64,000 nucleotides of DNA, from assembly GCF_014705615.1 (NCBI RefSeq), contig NZ_JACXJA010000017.1, positions 82,836 through 146,835 of the forward strand. Reading direction: 5' to 3'. Both the position numbers and the translations under genes were made by a program. A model generated the notes under the pieces. It made no database searches. It was given only the letters and a program-made list of their open reading frames with translations, and was not told the DNA's origin. The number at the start of each line of letters is the position of its first letter. The stretch's first letter is position 1. This DNA comes from Paenibacillus oceani (GTDB taxonomy: Bacteria; Bacillota; Bacilli; Paenibacillales; NBRC-103111). Of this stretch, positions 18,051-26,434 are shown piece by piece.

Positions 18051-19793
18051 CTACGCGTTATTCGGCGCGTAGGTGTCAATTCCGTTGTCCACGATAGCCG
18101 AACTGTGGGTGCCGAATTTGCGGATCGACAAAATAGTAGCCCTGCTGACGCTGGCGGAGATCGACACCACGGTTCCTATAAACGTATCCGCCAACGATGT
18201 AACCGATGACACGAAAAAGTTGCCATAAGATCCGGTTACTAAAACAGGTGTGGCTTGAGGCTGATAAGCGTTGATTTCTCCTGCGTAGAAGTGATGGCAA
18301 TTGGCAATAATTCCGGCCCCGCCTATGTTTCGCATGGTGATTTTGTTTGCGCTGAAATGAAGGGTGCTGGATGGAGCGGACAGCAGCAAGCCTGTAAGGG
18401 AGATAGAGTCTATCTCAAGTTCCCCGATAAGAACAGTCGCTGTTTTTCCGGCAGGGAGCGGGCAGGTGATCGCCGAACTCGGGCAATTTTTCGCGCGGAA
18501 TGATCCGATGCTCACCGAGCCGGAGTTGACAATGACGAGTCCGGATCCCGCGGGCTGGTCGACATCGAACGTCCCGATGGACAGCTCCCCGAAGTCGCCG
18601 TTTGTATACAGAGCTCCGAAGGTTTTGCCGGCATGCTTGTTGTTTCGCGAGGCGATCAGCGTTCCGATTTTCAGGTTTTGCGCGTTGACGATTTTCATGC
18701 CGCTGGAGCCATTGTCGTAGGCAAGTAGCGTTCCGATGGTCGCATTGCCGCGGACCATGTCCAGGCCTTGTCCGTAGTTGCTGAGTCCGTTGCCCCAGCA
18801 TTCCGCGTACTCGACATGAACGGCGGGATAATCATTCGTATCCGATACGATCGCGAAGCCCTGTCCGCCGGTGCTGGAGGTCGGATGGTTTCCGTTGTCG
18901 TAGCCGTAGTAGGTGGAGATCCGGACGTGCTGCGGCAAACCGGCAATCAGCATCCCGCTCTTATAGAAGCCATGGCTCCATAACGTCCCGACTTCGATAT
19001 GTGTGGCGGTATAAATGACCAGGCCTGTAGTGGACACGGTGCCTGTCGCCTGATCGCCGCGAAGGCGAAGCCGGTCGATCGAGAAGTTGGCCGCTCCCGT
19101 CATCGCTCCTCCATAGGGATCACCGACTCTTGGGAAATGCAGCAAGCCGGCTGACGAAGTCATATGGCCAATCAGGGACAGGCAACTGGCGAATCCGACG
19201 CCGGCCAGACGTTTTCCGCTGGCCGCCTGTCCGATCTGGATCGGGGAGGAATCGAATTGGCCTGCGGGCACGATAATGGTGTCCGCGTTCGAATAAAGCG
19301 CAGCCAAGATGCGCTCCCGGTTGTCGAAGGAAGCTGCAGTCACGCAACCGAAATCCCACAGCGTCAGTGTGCCCGAGTGGATGCGTAGAAAGCGGCCCGA
19401 GAGTACGCCGGGAACCGCGAAAACCGTGCCGCCGTCGTCGGCTGCCGTGCTGACGGCATCCCAGTGAAACAAACCGCCTCCTACAGTTGATCCGGCGTAA
19501 TAACCGGTTATCTGGTATAGAATGGCCTCGTTCCGTTTCGCTTCCGGCAACGTCAGCAGGGCGGCGATGCTGCCGACGCAAATCGTTTTGCACTCCTCCA
19601 CTTCTTTCGATTTCGCAGTGACCGGCAGTCTATCGACGCCGTAGAGCAGGCCGGCGGCTCCCGCTCCCGCCATGCCCATGGCGGCAAGCAGCTTGCGGCG
19701 GCTAAGCCCGGAAGCCGCTTGGGGCGGCGCCGGCTTGCTTTCCTGTTCCCGGGTTTGACGCCATTCCTGATTTTGCTTCGCTTGTTCCTCCAT
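18051..19793 (-). CDS. Tat-exported right-handed beta-helix protein
   Basis: A 580-residue protein. It starts with a hydrophilic head and a twin-arginine signal, LSRRKLLAAMGMAGAGAAG (about residues 30-50), so it should be exported folded by Tat. The mature part consists of many short repeats with strand-Gly-Asn/Asp turns (NATIGTLLAYDNGSSGMKIV and similar), the pattern of a right-handed parallel beta-helix as in pectate lyases, GH28-like enzymes and tail-spike proteins. Catalytic residues cannot be assigned. ATG 19793 with AGGAGG is chosen; a longer frame lacks a ribosome site. It lies 137 bases downstream of the GntR-fusion gene on the same strand and may be co-transcribed with it. Confidence 0.78.
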   Translation of the reverse strand: MEEQAKQNQEWRQTREQESKPAPPQAASGLSRRKLLAAMGMAGAGAAGLLYGVDRLPVTAKSKEVEECKTICVGSIAALLTLPEAKRNEAILYQITGYYAGSTVGGGLFHWDAVSTAADDGGTVFAVPGVLSGRFLRIHSGTLTLWDFGCVTAASFDNRERILAALYSNADTIIVPAGQFDSSPIQIGQAASGKRLAGVGFASCLSLIGHMTSSAGLLHFPRVGDPYGGAMTGAANFSIDRLRLRGDQATGTVSTTGLVIYTATHIEVGTLWSHGFYKSGMLIAGLPQHVRISTYYGYDNGNHPTSSTGGQGFAIVSDTNDYPAVHVEYAECWGNGLSNYGQGLDMVRGNATIGTLLAYDNGSSGMKIVNAQNLKIGTLIASRNNKHAGKTFGALYTNGDFGELSIGTFDVDQPAGSGLVIVNSGSVSIGSFRAKNCPSSAITCPLPAGKTATVLIGELEIDSISLTGLLLSAPSSTLHFSANKITMRNIGGAGIIANCHHFYAGEINAYQPQATPVLVTGSYGNFFVSSVTSLADTFIGTVVSISASVSRATILSIRKFGTHSSAIVDNGIDTYAPNNA

Positions 19794-19831
19794 CGAAATC
19801 CTCCTCGTTAATGGTTCTGAATGGATTTGAA

Positions 19832-19851
19832 GAGCCTGTCGATTTATGGTG
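19832..19851. repeat. Isolated copy of a palindromic-element terminus
   Basis: A 20-base stretch starting GAGCCTGTCGATTTAT matches, at 19 of 20 positions, the reverse complement of 53888-53907, the right end of the MITE-like element near 53.8 kb. It lies in the gap between the beta-helix and GntR-fusion genes and looks like an element remnant. Confidence 0.55.
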
Positions 19852-19930
19852 GAAAACAATTTCATCCGACATGAGTTCTCTTGCGTGAATATGAACGGCC
19901 CGGTGGGCAAGCCAAGCGGTCGTTCTCGTT

Positions 19931-21325
19931 CTAAAGCTGCTTGAGCTGTTCGCATAAAGCGGGCTCGTCGATCAGATTGGACCAGTACAATTTCAACACC
20001 TGCAGAAGCGGTTGGAACTTGCTCATCGGCATGTTCAAGTCGGAGGTTGTCCGATAGCTCGGAATGATTTCGCGGAAGAGCGAATCATGGATCGGACGGT
20101 TGAAATTGTCCCGGACGGGCATAATCGCCGCAGGCTTCATCGCGGGAAGCGACAACGTGCGCTTACGGATCGCCTCCTGTGTTTCCCGAGACCGGATGAA
20201 ATCGGCGAACAGTTGGGCAGCTTCCTTGTTTTGACTGTTCTTGTTGACGATCATCCCCATGATGGTCAGCAAAGAGATAGGCGTATGCATAAAGGGAACC
20301 GGAGAAATGTCGTAATCGAGATTCGAATGCTTTAGATCGTTCATAGAGGAATAAGTAAGCAGAGTCATCGAAATTTTTCCCTCCAGAAACAAGCGACTGG
20401 TATCGTGAGGCGATTCCGACATGTAGTTCGGAAAAAAGGAGTTGTTTCCGGTAAGCTTGCCGTACAGACGGATGCTGTCCAATAGCTGGGTGCCCAGATA
20501 ATCGCGTTTGTCTTCGGCGTCATTCGCTGCCGTAAAAGGAATGCCGCTTTGAAGCAGAAGCAGCGGCCAACGGTTTTCCGAGATGCGGTAAAAATAAAAG
20601 CCGTTTCGCTCATTCGGTACGGTTAAGCGGACCGCCGCTTGGACCAGATCGTCCCATCTCCAACTGGAATCCGGTTCCTGCAAGCCAGCCTGTCTGAAAT
20701 GCTCCCGGTTGTAGCCGAGCACGACCGGAGAGAAGATGACGGGCTGCACATACATGCGGCCTTCAACCGTAAAGGCTTCGTTCAAAAAGGAAAACGTCTC
20801 CTCGGCCGGTTCGACCTCATCGAGCAAGTCGGAGTGGCCGCTTTCGATCAACTGTCTGAATTGCAGGTGGTCCAGCAGGATGAGATCTGCCGTCGCCCGG
20901 CAAATGTACTCCACGACATTGGGGACATACTGGCCGAGGACGAAAGAGCCCCGCGGCAAATGGTCGTTCCACGTAACCTGTATCGAAGGATAAAGCGCCT
21001 GAAAATCTTTGATGATGCCGGTAAAGTCGAGGTCTCGGTTGTTCATCGGATAGCCGACGATGTTCAGCGTCGTTTTTCTGAAGTGCTTCGCTCCGGATAC
21101 TTTGCTGCCCACTTTGTCAACCTTTACGATCAAGCCTTCCTCGACCAGTTGAGCCAAGCCCTTGCGTACCGAGTTGTTGCTGAGTTGGAATTGCTTGGCA
21201 AGCGCACTCTCCGACGGTAGATAGCTGTCTTTCGGATAGGTGTCGTCTCGAATCTTCTCGCGTACTTCATTGATCATCGTTTGCAGCCGAATGCGGAACG
21301 GTTTACGGTCTGTTGTTTCGCTCAT
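19931..21325 (-). CDS. GntR-type HTH fused to a sugar-binding-protein domain
   Basis: A 464-residue protein. Residues 8-80 are a GntR winged helix (YLPSESALAKQFQLSNNSVRKGLAQLVEEGLIVK); from about 88 to the end it has the fold of a family 1 extracellular sugar-binding protein (LNIVGYPMNN, ALYPSIQVTWNDH, ADLILLDHLQF, VVLGYNREHFRQAGL, LFADFIRSRETQEAI). There is no signal peptide, so the binding fold works inside the cell as the effector sensor. AAGGAG precedes the ATG at 21325. It is divergent from the binding protein and nitrilase-like genes and is flanked by three copies of an operator-like motif, which makes it the likely repressor of both transcripts. Confidence 0.88.
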   Translation of the reverse strand: MSETTDRKPFRIRLQTMINEVREKIRDDTYPKDSYLPSESALAKQFQLSNNSVRKGLAQLVEEGLIVKVDKVGSKVSGAKHFRKTTLNIVGYPMNNRDLDFTGIIKDFQALYPSIQVTWNDHLPRGSFVLGQYVPNVVEYICRATADLILLDHLQFRQLIESGHSDLLDEVEPAEETFSFLNEAFTVEGRMYVQPVIFSPVVLGYNREHFRQAGLQEPDSSWRWDDLVQAAVRLTVPNERNGFYFYRISENRWPLLLLQSGIPFTAANDAEDKRDYLGTQLLDSIRLYGKLTGNNSFFPNYMSESPHDTSRLFLEGKISMTLLTYSSMNDLKHSNLDYDISPVPFMHTPISLLTIMGMIVNKNSQNKEAAQLFADFIRSRETQEAIRKRTLSLPAMKPAAIMPVRDNFNRPIHDSLFREIIPSYRTTSDLNMPMSKFQPLLQVLKLYWSNLIDEPALCEQLKQL

Positions 21326-21354
21326 GCCGGAATCTCCTTGTTGCTGATGTATTC

Positions 21355-21454
21355 TAATTCACGATATTGAGGACTATTATAGTTTAATTCATCTTTTTGT
21401 ACAATACGTGAATTAAAAAAAGAGATTGACAGCGCTTTATTCGTGAATTACTAT
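21355..21454. promoter_or_regulatory. Divergent promoters with three operator copies
   Basis: Leftward promoter for the GntR-fusion gene: TTGTAC (21404-21399), 17 bp, TATAAT (21381-21376). Rightward promoter: TTGACA (21426-21431), 17 bp, TACTAT (21449-21454). Three copies of TAATTCACGNATT occur: 21355-21368, and inverted at 21403-21416 and about 21438-21451. They lie just downstream of the left -10, over the left -35, and inside the right spacer, ideal for repression of both genes by the fusion regulator. Confidence 0.8.
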
Positions 21455-21481
21455 TTGGATTATCAAGTAGAAAAGGAATAA

Positions 21482-21522
21482 TAATGCATTAGAATATTAT
21501 TATTATGAAGTTTAATGCATTA
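21482..21522 (+). promoter_or_regulatory. Two identical palindromes in the leader
   Basis: Perfect 10-bp palindromes TAATGCATTA at 21482-21491 and 21513-21522 are 31 bp apart start to start, about three helical turns. Both are followed by GA. They lie downstream of the expected start site of the binding-protein operon and look like a dimer-of-dimers operator. Confidence 0.6.
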
Positions 21523-21574
21523 GATGGTAATCTTTTTACTTGATGAATTGCCGAATAACAAGGGAGGTTGGACG

Positions 21575-22897
21575 ATGAAGCAAAGAAGGCGGGTAGTATG
21601 GCTGATTTTGTTGGCGGCGGCAATCGGGCTACTTGCGGGCTGCGGGGCTGCGGACAATCCGCAGAATCAGGAGGGCGAGCCGGCGAAACAGGAGGAGATG
21701 AGCACCGAGCCGGTCACATTGAGACTGCAATATTTCGGATTTTTAATTTCCCCGGAAGAGGTGCAGCAGTTTGTGGCGGAGCCGATCAAGAAGAAGTATC
21801 CGTTTATTACAGTCGAATACATGCCCCAAGTGAAAGGCGTTCCGCTGGAAATGCTTGTGCAGACGGGTAATGCGCCGGACATCGTATTCACTGATTTTGT
21901 AAACAGCATACCGGTTATGAACTACAAGCTGCCGCTCGATCTGAGTCCGCATGTGAAGGCAAATAAAGTCGACTTGACCAGGTTCGATCCGGAAATATTG
22001 AAGGGCATTCAATCGATCGGCCGGAGCGGCGAACTATACGGGCTGCCCTTTTACAGCGAAAAGTTCGTCATGTTTTACAACAAGAATCTATTTGACAAAT
22101 TCGGTGTGCCCTACCCTACCGATCAGATGTCGTATGATGACCTTCTGAATACGATCAGGAGGGTGACGCGTGTGGAGGACGGTGTGCAATACACGGGGAT
22201 GGCAAGTCACAACGTGCAAACAACCGGCACGTTCTGGGGTATTCCCGTTATGAATGAGAAAACAGGAAGGGCCGATTTTCAGACGGAAGCGTGGAAGAAA
22301 GTGCTCACTTTGGTCAAGGATATCCGCACGATTCCGGGGAACCTGCAGGGCAGTACGTTGAAGTTCTACAAGGATCAAACCCAGGCGTTGATGCCGCAGA
22401 TGGCCAATGTAATGCTTAATCTGTTAAAAACGGTGGACGGCAGCTTTGACTGGGATATGGTGGCAATGCCCCAGCATAAGGACTATCCAGGCATATCCGG
22501 AGCGGTAAGGCCTTCCTATTTGCTCGTCTCGCAAATGAGCAAGCACAAGGAGCAGGCGGCCGCCGCCGTTTCATACTTGACTACTTCGGCGGAGCATCAT
22601 ATGAATTTGGCGAAGCATGGAAAGCTCCCGCCTGTCAAGCTTGCTTCGGCGAACGACCCGTTGCTGCAGCAATTCGGCAGCGAGGTGTCTTTATTGAAGG
22701 GTAAACACGTCCAGGCGCTGTTTCTGCATAAATCCGCGTCTCTCCCTTATATTACCGAGTATGACAAAATCGCCGCTACCGAGTTGAATAGGGCGGACGG
22801 CTGGGTCGTGAACGGCACACATGACGTGAACACCGCTCTACGGATGGCGGAAGAGTCGGCGAACAAGCTGATCGACGAGCAGAAAAACGCGAAGTAA
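21575..22897 (+). CDS. Extracellular solute-binding lipoprotein, family 1
   Basis: A 440-residue lipoprotein (lipobox GLLAGC, Cys about residue 23) with the family 1 binding fold: VTLRLQYFGF, APDIVFTDFVNSIPVM, GLPFYSEKFVMFYNKNLFDKFGVPYP and PSYLLVSQMSKHKEQAAAAV. The ATG at 21575 has AGGGAGG 8 bases upstream. It is related in fold to the C-terminal domain of the divergent GntR fusion, and both may bind the same ligand. No permease or ATPase genes follow, so either it uses permeases encoded elsewhere or it works as a ligand-sensing lipoprotein. Confidence 0.9.
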   Translation: MKQRRRVVWLILLAAAIGLLAGCGAADNPQNQEGEPAKQEEMSTEPVTLRLQYFGFLISPEEVQQFVAEPIKKKYPFITVEYMPQVKGVPLEMLVQTGNAPDIVFTDFVNSIPVMNYKLPLDLSPHVKANKVDLTRFDPEILKGIQSIGRSGELYGLPFYSEKFVMFYNKNLFDKFGVPYPTDQMSYDDLLNTIRRVTRVEDGVQYTGMASHNVQTTGTFWGIPVMNEKTGRADFQTEAWKKVLTLVKDIRTIPGNLQGSTLKFYKDQTQALMPQMANVMLNLLKTVDGSFDWDMVAMPQHKDYPGISGAVRPSYLLVSQMSKHKEQAAAAVSYLTTSAEHHMNLAKHGKLPPVKLASANDPLLQQFGSEVSLLKGKHVQALFLHKSASLPYITEYDKIAATELNRADGWVVNGTHDVNTALRMAEESANKLIDEQKNAK

Positions 22898-22917
22898 AAC
22901 AGTGAGGAGGCAGCAGC

Positions 22918-24225
22918 ATGAATCATTCAATATCGCCGCAGATGGAGTGGCGTCCCTGGAAGCCGAAATACGGCGGCGGGGAGCCGGCATTCGAACGCAA
23001 GGAAGGCGAGAAGGGGACGGAGTTGTTGATCGCAGGCTCCGGTAAAGCGGAGGACATCGGGGCCTGGATCGGCACGATGCCGGTAAAGGGGGGCGCGCAT
23101 TACCGCATTGCCGCGAAGTACGTCTGCTCCGGCATAGCATGCGAAGAGACGGCGGTGCTTGTGCAGGCGATCTGGAACAATACCGTTAGGAAAACGCCGT
23201 TTCGCGACTACATTCATCATCGACGGCGGCTGGAGGGCGGCAAAGGGGAATTGCACCGCATTGTCCAGGCACCTCCCGAGGCGGAGAGCGTCGAACTGTA
23301 CCTGTACTTGCGGCAGCCCGCGGGCGGCTGCGTCGTGTGGTCCGGAATCGAGGCCGTTGAGCTCGATCCGCACGCCGATGATTCGCTCATCTCCAGAAAA
23401 GCGAGAATTGTGACGACCATGGTCCGCAGCGATCCGTATCCAACCACGGTGGAACAAAATTTGGCTAAAAAGCTGGCCCTGCTGGATCAGATGAAGGACG
23501 ATCGTCCCGACTTGATCTGCATGACGGAGTGCATGCTTGACGCCAATTGCTACCCGAGTTATGAGGAGCGGGCGGGCAATGCGCTTGCGATGGACTCCGT
23601 CCCGATAAGGGCATTGGCGGATAAAGCGCGGGAACTACGCAGTTACTTGACTTTCTCCTTTTTTGAGAATGAGAATGGAACACTTTACAATACGGCGGTT
23701 CTGTTCGGTCGGGACGGCGAAATGGTCGGGAAATACCGCAAGACGCATCTTACCACTGGCGAATACGATATGGGCATTGTTCCTGGACGCGAGCTGCCCG
23801 TCTTCCAGCTGGATTTCGGCAAAGTCGGCCTGCTCATTTGCTGGGACGCCTGGTTTACCGAAACGGCGCGCATTTTGGCGATGCAGGGGGCGGACATCAT
23901 ATGCGTTCCGCTTAACGGGGACGGCGTGCCGCATCATGCCGAGCATGTATGGCCCGCACGCGCGTTCGACAACGGTGTGTATATGGTTTACTCCGCCGCA
24001 TATAAGGGGAGTCCGAGCAGCATTATTGCGCCGAACGGGCAATTTCTCGCATCCGTTGCCGGAGAATCGGTCCATCAGACGGTCGAGATCGATTTGGAAA
24101 AACGGAACACGCTTTGTCCGCACTTGAGCGTCGGCTTAGCTATCGGTGAAGGAAAAGTGCTGTATTTCGCAGAGCGGCGTCCTGACCTGTATTCCCGCTA
24201 CTATACGCCAGGAAAGCGGGATTAA
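22918..24225 (+). CDS. Nitrilase-superfamily hydrolase with N-terminal sandwich domain
   Basis: A 435-residue protein. Residues 1-150 form a strand-rich, carbohydrate-module-like domain; residues 160-430 are a carbon-nitrogen hydrolase. The triad is visible: Glu204 (LICMTECML), Lys275 (GKYRKTHL) and Cys308 (GLLICWDAWF). Such enzymes hydrolyse amides, ureides or nitriles; the substrate is not evident, but its pairing with a sugar-type binding protein suggests an amide-bearing glycan or a carbamoyl compound. It lacks a signal peptide. It lies 20 bases after the binding-protein gene with a GAGGAGG site, so both are under the divergent control region at 21.4 kb. Confidence 0.88.
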   Translation: MNHSISPQMEWRPWKPKYGGGEPAFERKEGEKGTELLIAGSGKAEDIGAWIGTMPVKGGAHYRIAAKYVCSGIACEETAVLVQAIWNNTVRKTPFRDYIHHRRRLEGGKGELHRIVQAPPEAESVELYLYLRQPAGGCVVWSGIEAVELDPHADDSLISRKARIVTTMVRSDPYPTTVEQNLAKKLALLDQMKDDRPDLICMTECMLDANCYPSYEERAGNALAMDSVPIRALADKARELRSYLTFSFFENENGTLYNTAVLFGRDGEMVGKYRKTHLTTGEYDMGIVPGRELPVFQLDFGKVGLLICWDAWFTETARILAMQGADIICVPLNGDGVPHHAEHVWPARAFDNGVYMVYSAAYKGSPSSIIAPNGQFLASVAGESVHQTVEIDLEKRNTLCPHLSVGLAIGEGKVLYFAERRPDLYSRYYTPGKRD

Positions 24226-24232
24226 CGGCGTG

Positions 24233-24831
24233 ATGATAAGAGCGGCCAAGAGCTAGGCAGGGACTGTCGAGATTATCAGGAATGAGATGCCGGTCTGTGA
24301 CGATCATTCTATTGTCGTGAAAGCAATATTCGGCGATCAGCACGGGAACGGAGCTGATGGTGCTGTGGGGAAAGGCAACCGCTTATTTGGGAAACAGCGG
24401 CGTAGGCATTGTGACGGCGAAAGGATCGCAAGTCCGCCATCTCGAGGTAGGCCAGCGTGTTGCCTGCTATGGCGTGCCCGCGCACGCCGAATACTACAGT
24501 GTGCCCAAACTGCTGGCCGCTCCGGTTCCGGAGCAGACAGGCGGCAGGGAGGCGGCGTTCGCCGGACTGCGGAGATTCTCGTATCCCGGGCGGGAGGTCC
24601 GGACGGTACGATTCGTCGTATGAGCAGTTTGGAAACGACTATCCGATCGGTTATGTGCACTGGACGCAAGGGCGAAACGTGGCGGAGTTTATTCGCTTGC
24701 TCGCTTCGGGCCGTCTGCGGCTGCAGCCATTAATCAGCCATATTTATCCGTTCGATCAAATTGCCGAAGCCTACGATACATGCCTGAATGAACCGCAAAG
24801 CCCACTCGGTGTCCTAATCGAATATAAATAG
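24233..24831 (+). pseudogene. Decayed zinc-type alcohol dehydrogenase
   Basis: Pieces of a medium-chain zinc dehydrogenase lie in order but in three frames. Frame from 24233: MIRAAKS, an in-frame TAG (24254-24256), then AGTVEIIRNEMPVCDDHSIV. A shift near 24330 continues AISTGTELMVLWGKA and GNSGVGIVTAKG, VGQRVACYGVPAHAEYYSVP. After EAAFAGL (about 24560) most of the Rossmann domain is missing and a second frame change leads into SYEQFGNDYPIGYV and HIYPFDQIAEAYDTCL, ending at 24831. One stop, at least one frameshift and a large internal deletion make it non-functional. It follows the nitrilase-like gene by 7 bases and was probably once part of that operon. Confidence 0.82.
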
Positions 24832-25015
24832 GTTTGTGCGGAAATGCACGCTTTCTCAGAGTGCAAAGGAGTCTTTTCTTGGTAAAATGGATACGTATGT
24901 ATCCGATGACCGAGATAGACTTCTTTTTGTTGTGGGATGGGTCGGTCGCAAAGGAGAGCATGATCGCCGGATGGACGGATACGGTGAAATGTTCGCAATC
25001 AAAATTAACCTATAG

Positions 25016-26185
25016 CTACTCTGGATAATGCTCCCGTACACTCCGGATTGCCGGAAGATTGTCGAAGAATGCATCCACGACGTTCGGGTCAAAATGTTCT
25101 CCGCGTTCTTGGCGGAACAGCTCCAAAATCCGCTCCAGCTCCCAAGCCTTCTTGTACACCCGGTCGCTGCCAAGCGCGTCGAAGACGTCGGCGATGGCCG
25201 TGATGCGCCCGTACAGATGGATCTCTTCGCCCTTCAGGCCATGCGGATACCCTTTGCCGTTCCATTTCTCGTGATGCTGCACGGCAACGATGGCCGCTGT
25301 TTTCAAAATACGCCGCTTCGAGTTTTTGAGCAGGTTATAGCCGATTTCCGTATGGGTTTTCATCAGCTCGAATTCGACGTCGGTCAGCGGTCCGGGCTTG
25401 TGCAGAATCGAGTCCGGGATCGCGACCTTGCCGATGTCGTGCATAGGCGACGCCATCTTCAGCAGATCCGCTTCCTCCTGATCAAGGCCGAGCCCAAGCG
25501 CGAGGATGTACGAATATTCCGCTACCCGCTTCACGTGGTTGGCGGTTTCCTTCGAGCGGCTTTCGCCGATTTCGCCCATCGTGAAGATGATCTCCCGCTG
25601 CGTCTCTTCAATCTCCTGGACGAGCAGGGCGGATTCGATCGATTTTCCGGAGTAAGAGGCGGCCAGGGACAGGTTGCGCAGATCCCGTTCGGAGAACGTG
25701 CCGCTTGGCGTCATTTTATTGATTGCCTGGTAACAGCCGATAACGGCCCCCTCGTTATTGCGAAACGGAATGACGAGCAGCGCTTTCGTGCGGTAGCCGG
25801 TCTGCTTGTCGGTTAGCAGCGCTCCTTGCTCTAGCGCGTCCCGAAACGGTTCGTTCGTATAAGCGTCGTCGATGAAGATCGGTTCGCCGGTTGCGATCGA
25901 ATGACCGGCGAGGCCGGCGCCTAGCGGAATGCGCAGCTCCGTTACGCCGTGGGCGACCTTGGACCACAGCTCGTTTCTCTGTTCATCGAGAAGCCACACG
26001 GTGCACCGGTCGGAGACGACGATTTGTTTGCCCATATCGGCCATCAGCATAAGCACGCGGTCGAGACTACGCTCGTTGGCGATTTTACCGGTGTAGTCCA
26101 GGATCACGGCGAGCAGTTCCTCCGGTTCCAGGTCCCTTCTCAGTTCAGGCGTATCGGGCGTATCAGAACGGGTCTTGTCATGCAC
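25016..26185 (-). CDS. GAF / HD-GYP domain protein, c-di-GMP phosphodiesterase candidate
   Basis: A 389-residue protein with an N-terminal GAF domain (about 25-185: CTVWLLDEQRNELWS, LAGHSIATGEPIFI, KALLVIPFRNNEGAVIG) and a C-terminal HD-GYP domain (about 195-380). The catalytic pieces are complete: HDIGKVAIPD, MKTHTEIGYNLL, HHEKWNGKGYPHGLKGEEI, IADVFDAL. It has no membrane segment, so it should be a cytosolic sensor that hydrolyses c-di-GMP in response to a GAF ligand. GAGGTGAG precedes the ATG at 26185. It is a single gene on its strand. It belongs to a local c-di-GMP theme with the riboswitch and the GGDEF protein, but they are far apart. Confidence 0.92.
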   Translation of the reverse strand: MHDKTRSDTPDTPELRRDLEPEELLAVILDYTGKIANERSLDRVLMLMADMGKQIVVSDRCTVWLLDEQRNELWSKVAHGVTELRIPLGAGLAGHSIATGEPIFIDDAYTNEPFRDALEQGALLTDKQTGYRTKALLVIPFRNNEGAVIGCYQAINKMTPSGTFSERDLRNLSLAASYSGKSIESALLVQEIEETQREIIFTMGEIGESRSKETANHVKRVAEYSYILALGLGLDQEEADLLKMASPMHDIGKVAIPDSILHKPGPLTDVEFELMKTHTEIGYNLLKNSKRRILKTAAIVAVQHHEKWNGKGYPHGLKGEEIHLYGRITAIADVFDALGSDRVYKKAWELERILELFRQERGEHFDPNVVDAFFDNLPAIRSVREHYPE

Positions 26186-26434
26186 CTAGCTCACCTCTTG
26201 GTATAGTACGAATTACTCATTATATTCCATGCGGCATGAAGATTTCCTGCAACGACAAGCGAAACGGATCGAGAAAAGTCGAATTCGGATTAGGATCGGG
26301 AAGGAGGACGGCCCGATTGGCCACGTTGTCAGAAGAGCTGGAGTGTGATAACTTGATTCGTAACACGACCAAGTGACAAGCCTGAATGAAGCTTGGTCTC
26401 ACCCGTTTAACGGATGGAAGGAGAACCGATTTCG

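Noticed and set aside
24834..25028. 64-aa plus-strand frame after the dehydrogenase remnant
   Set aside because: No ribosome site, no family likeness, and it overlaps the end of the HD-GYP gene.
26317..26376. 19-aa frame with TTG start and perfect AAGGAGG
   Set aside because: Good ribosome site, but the product is too short and without recognisable features.
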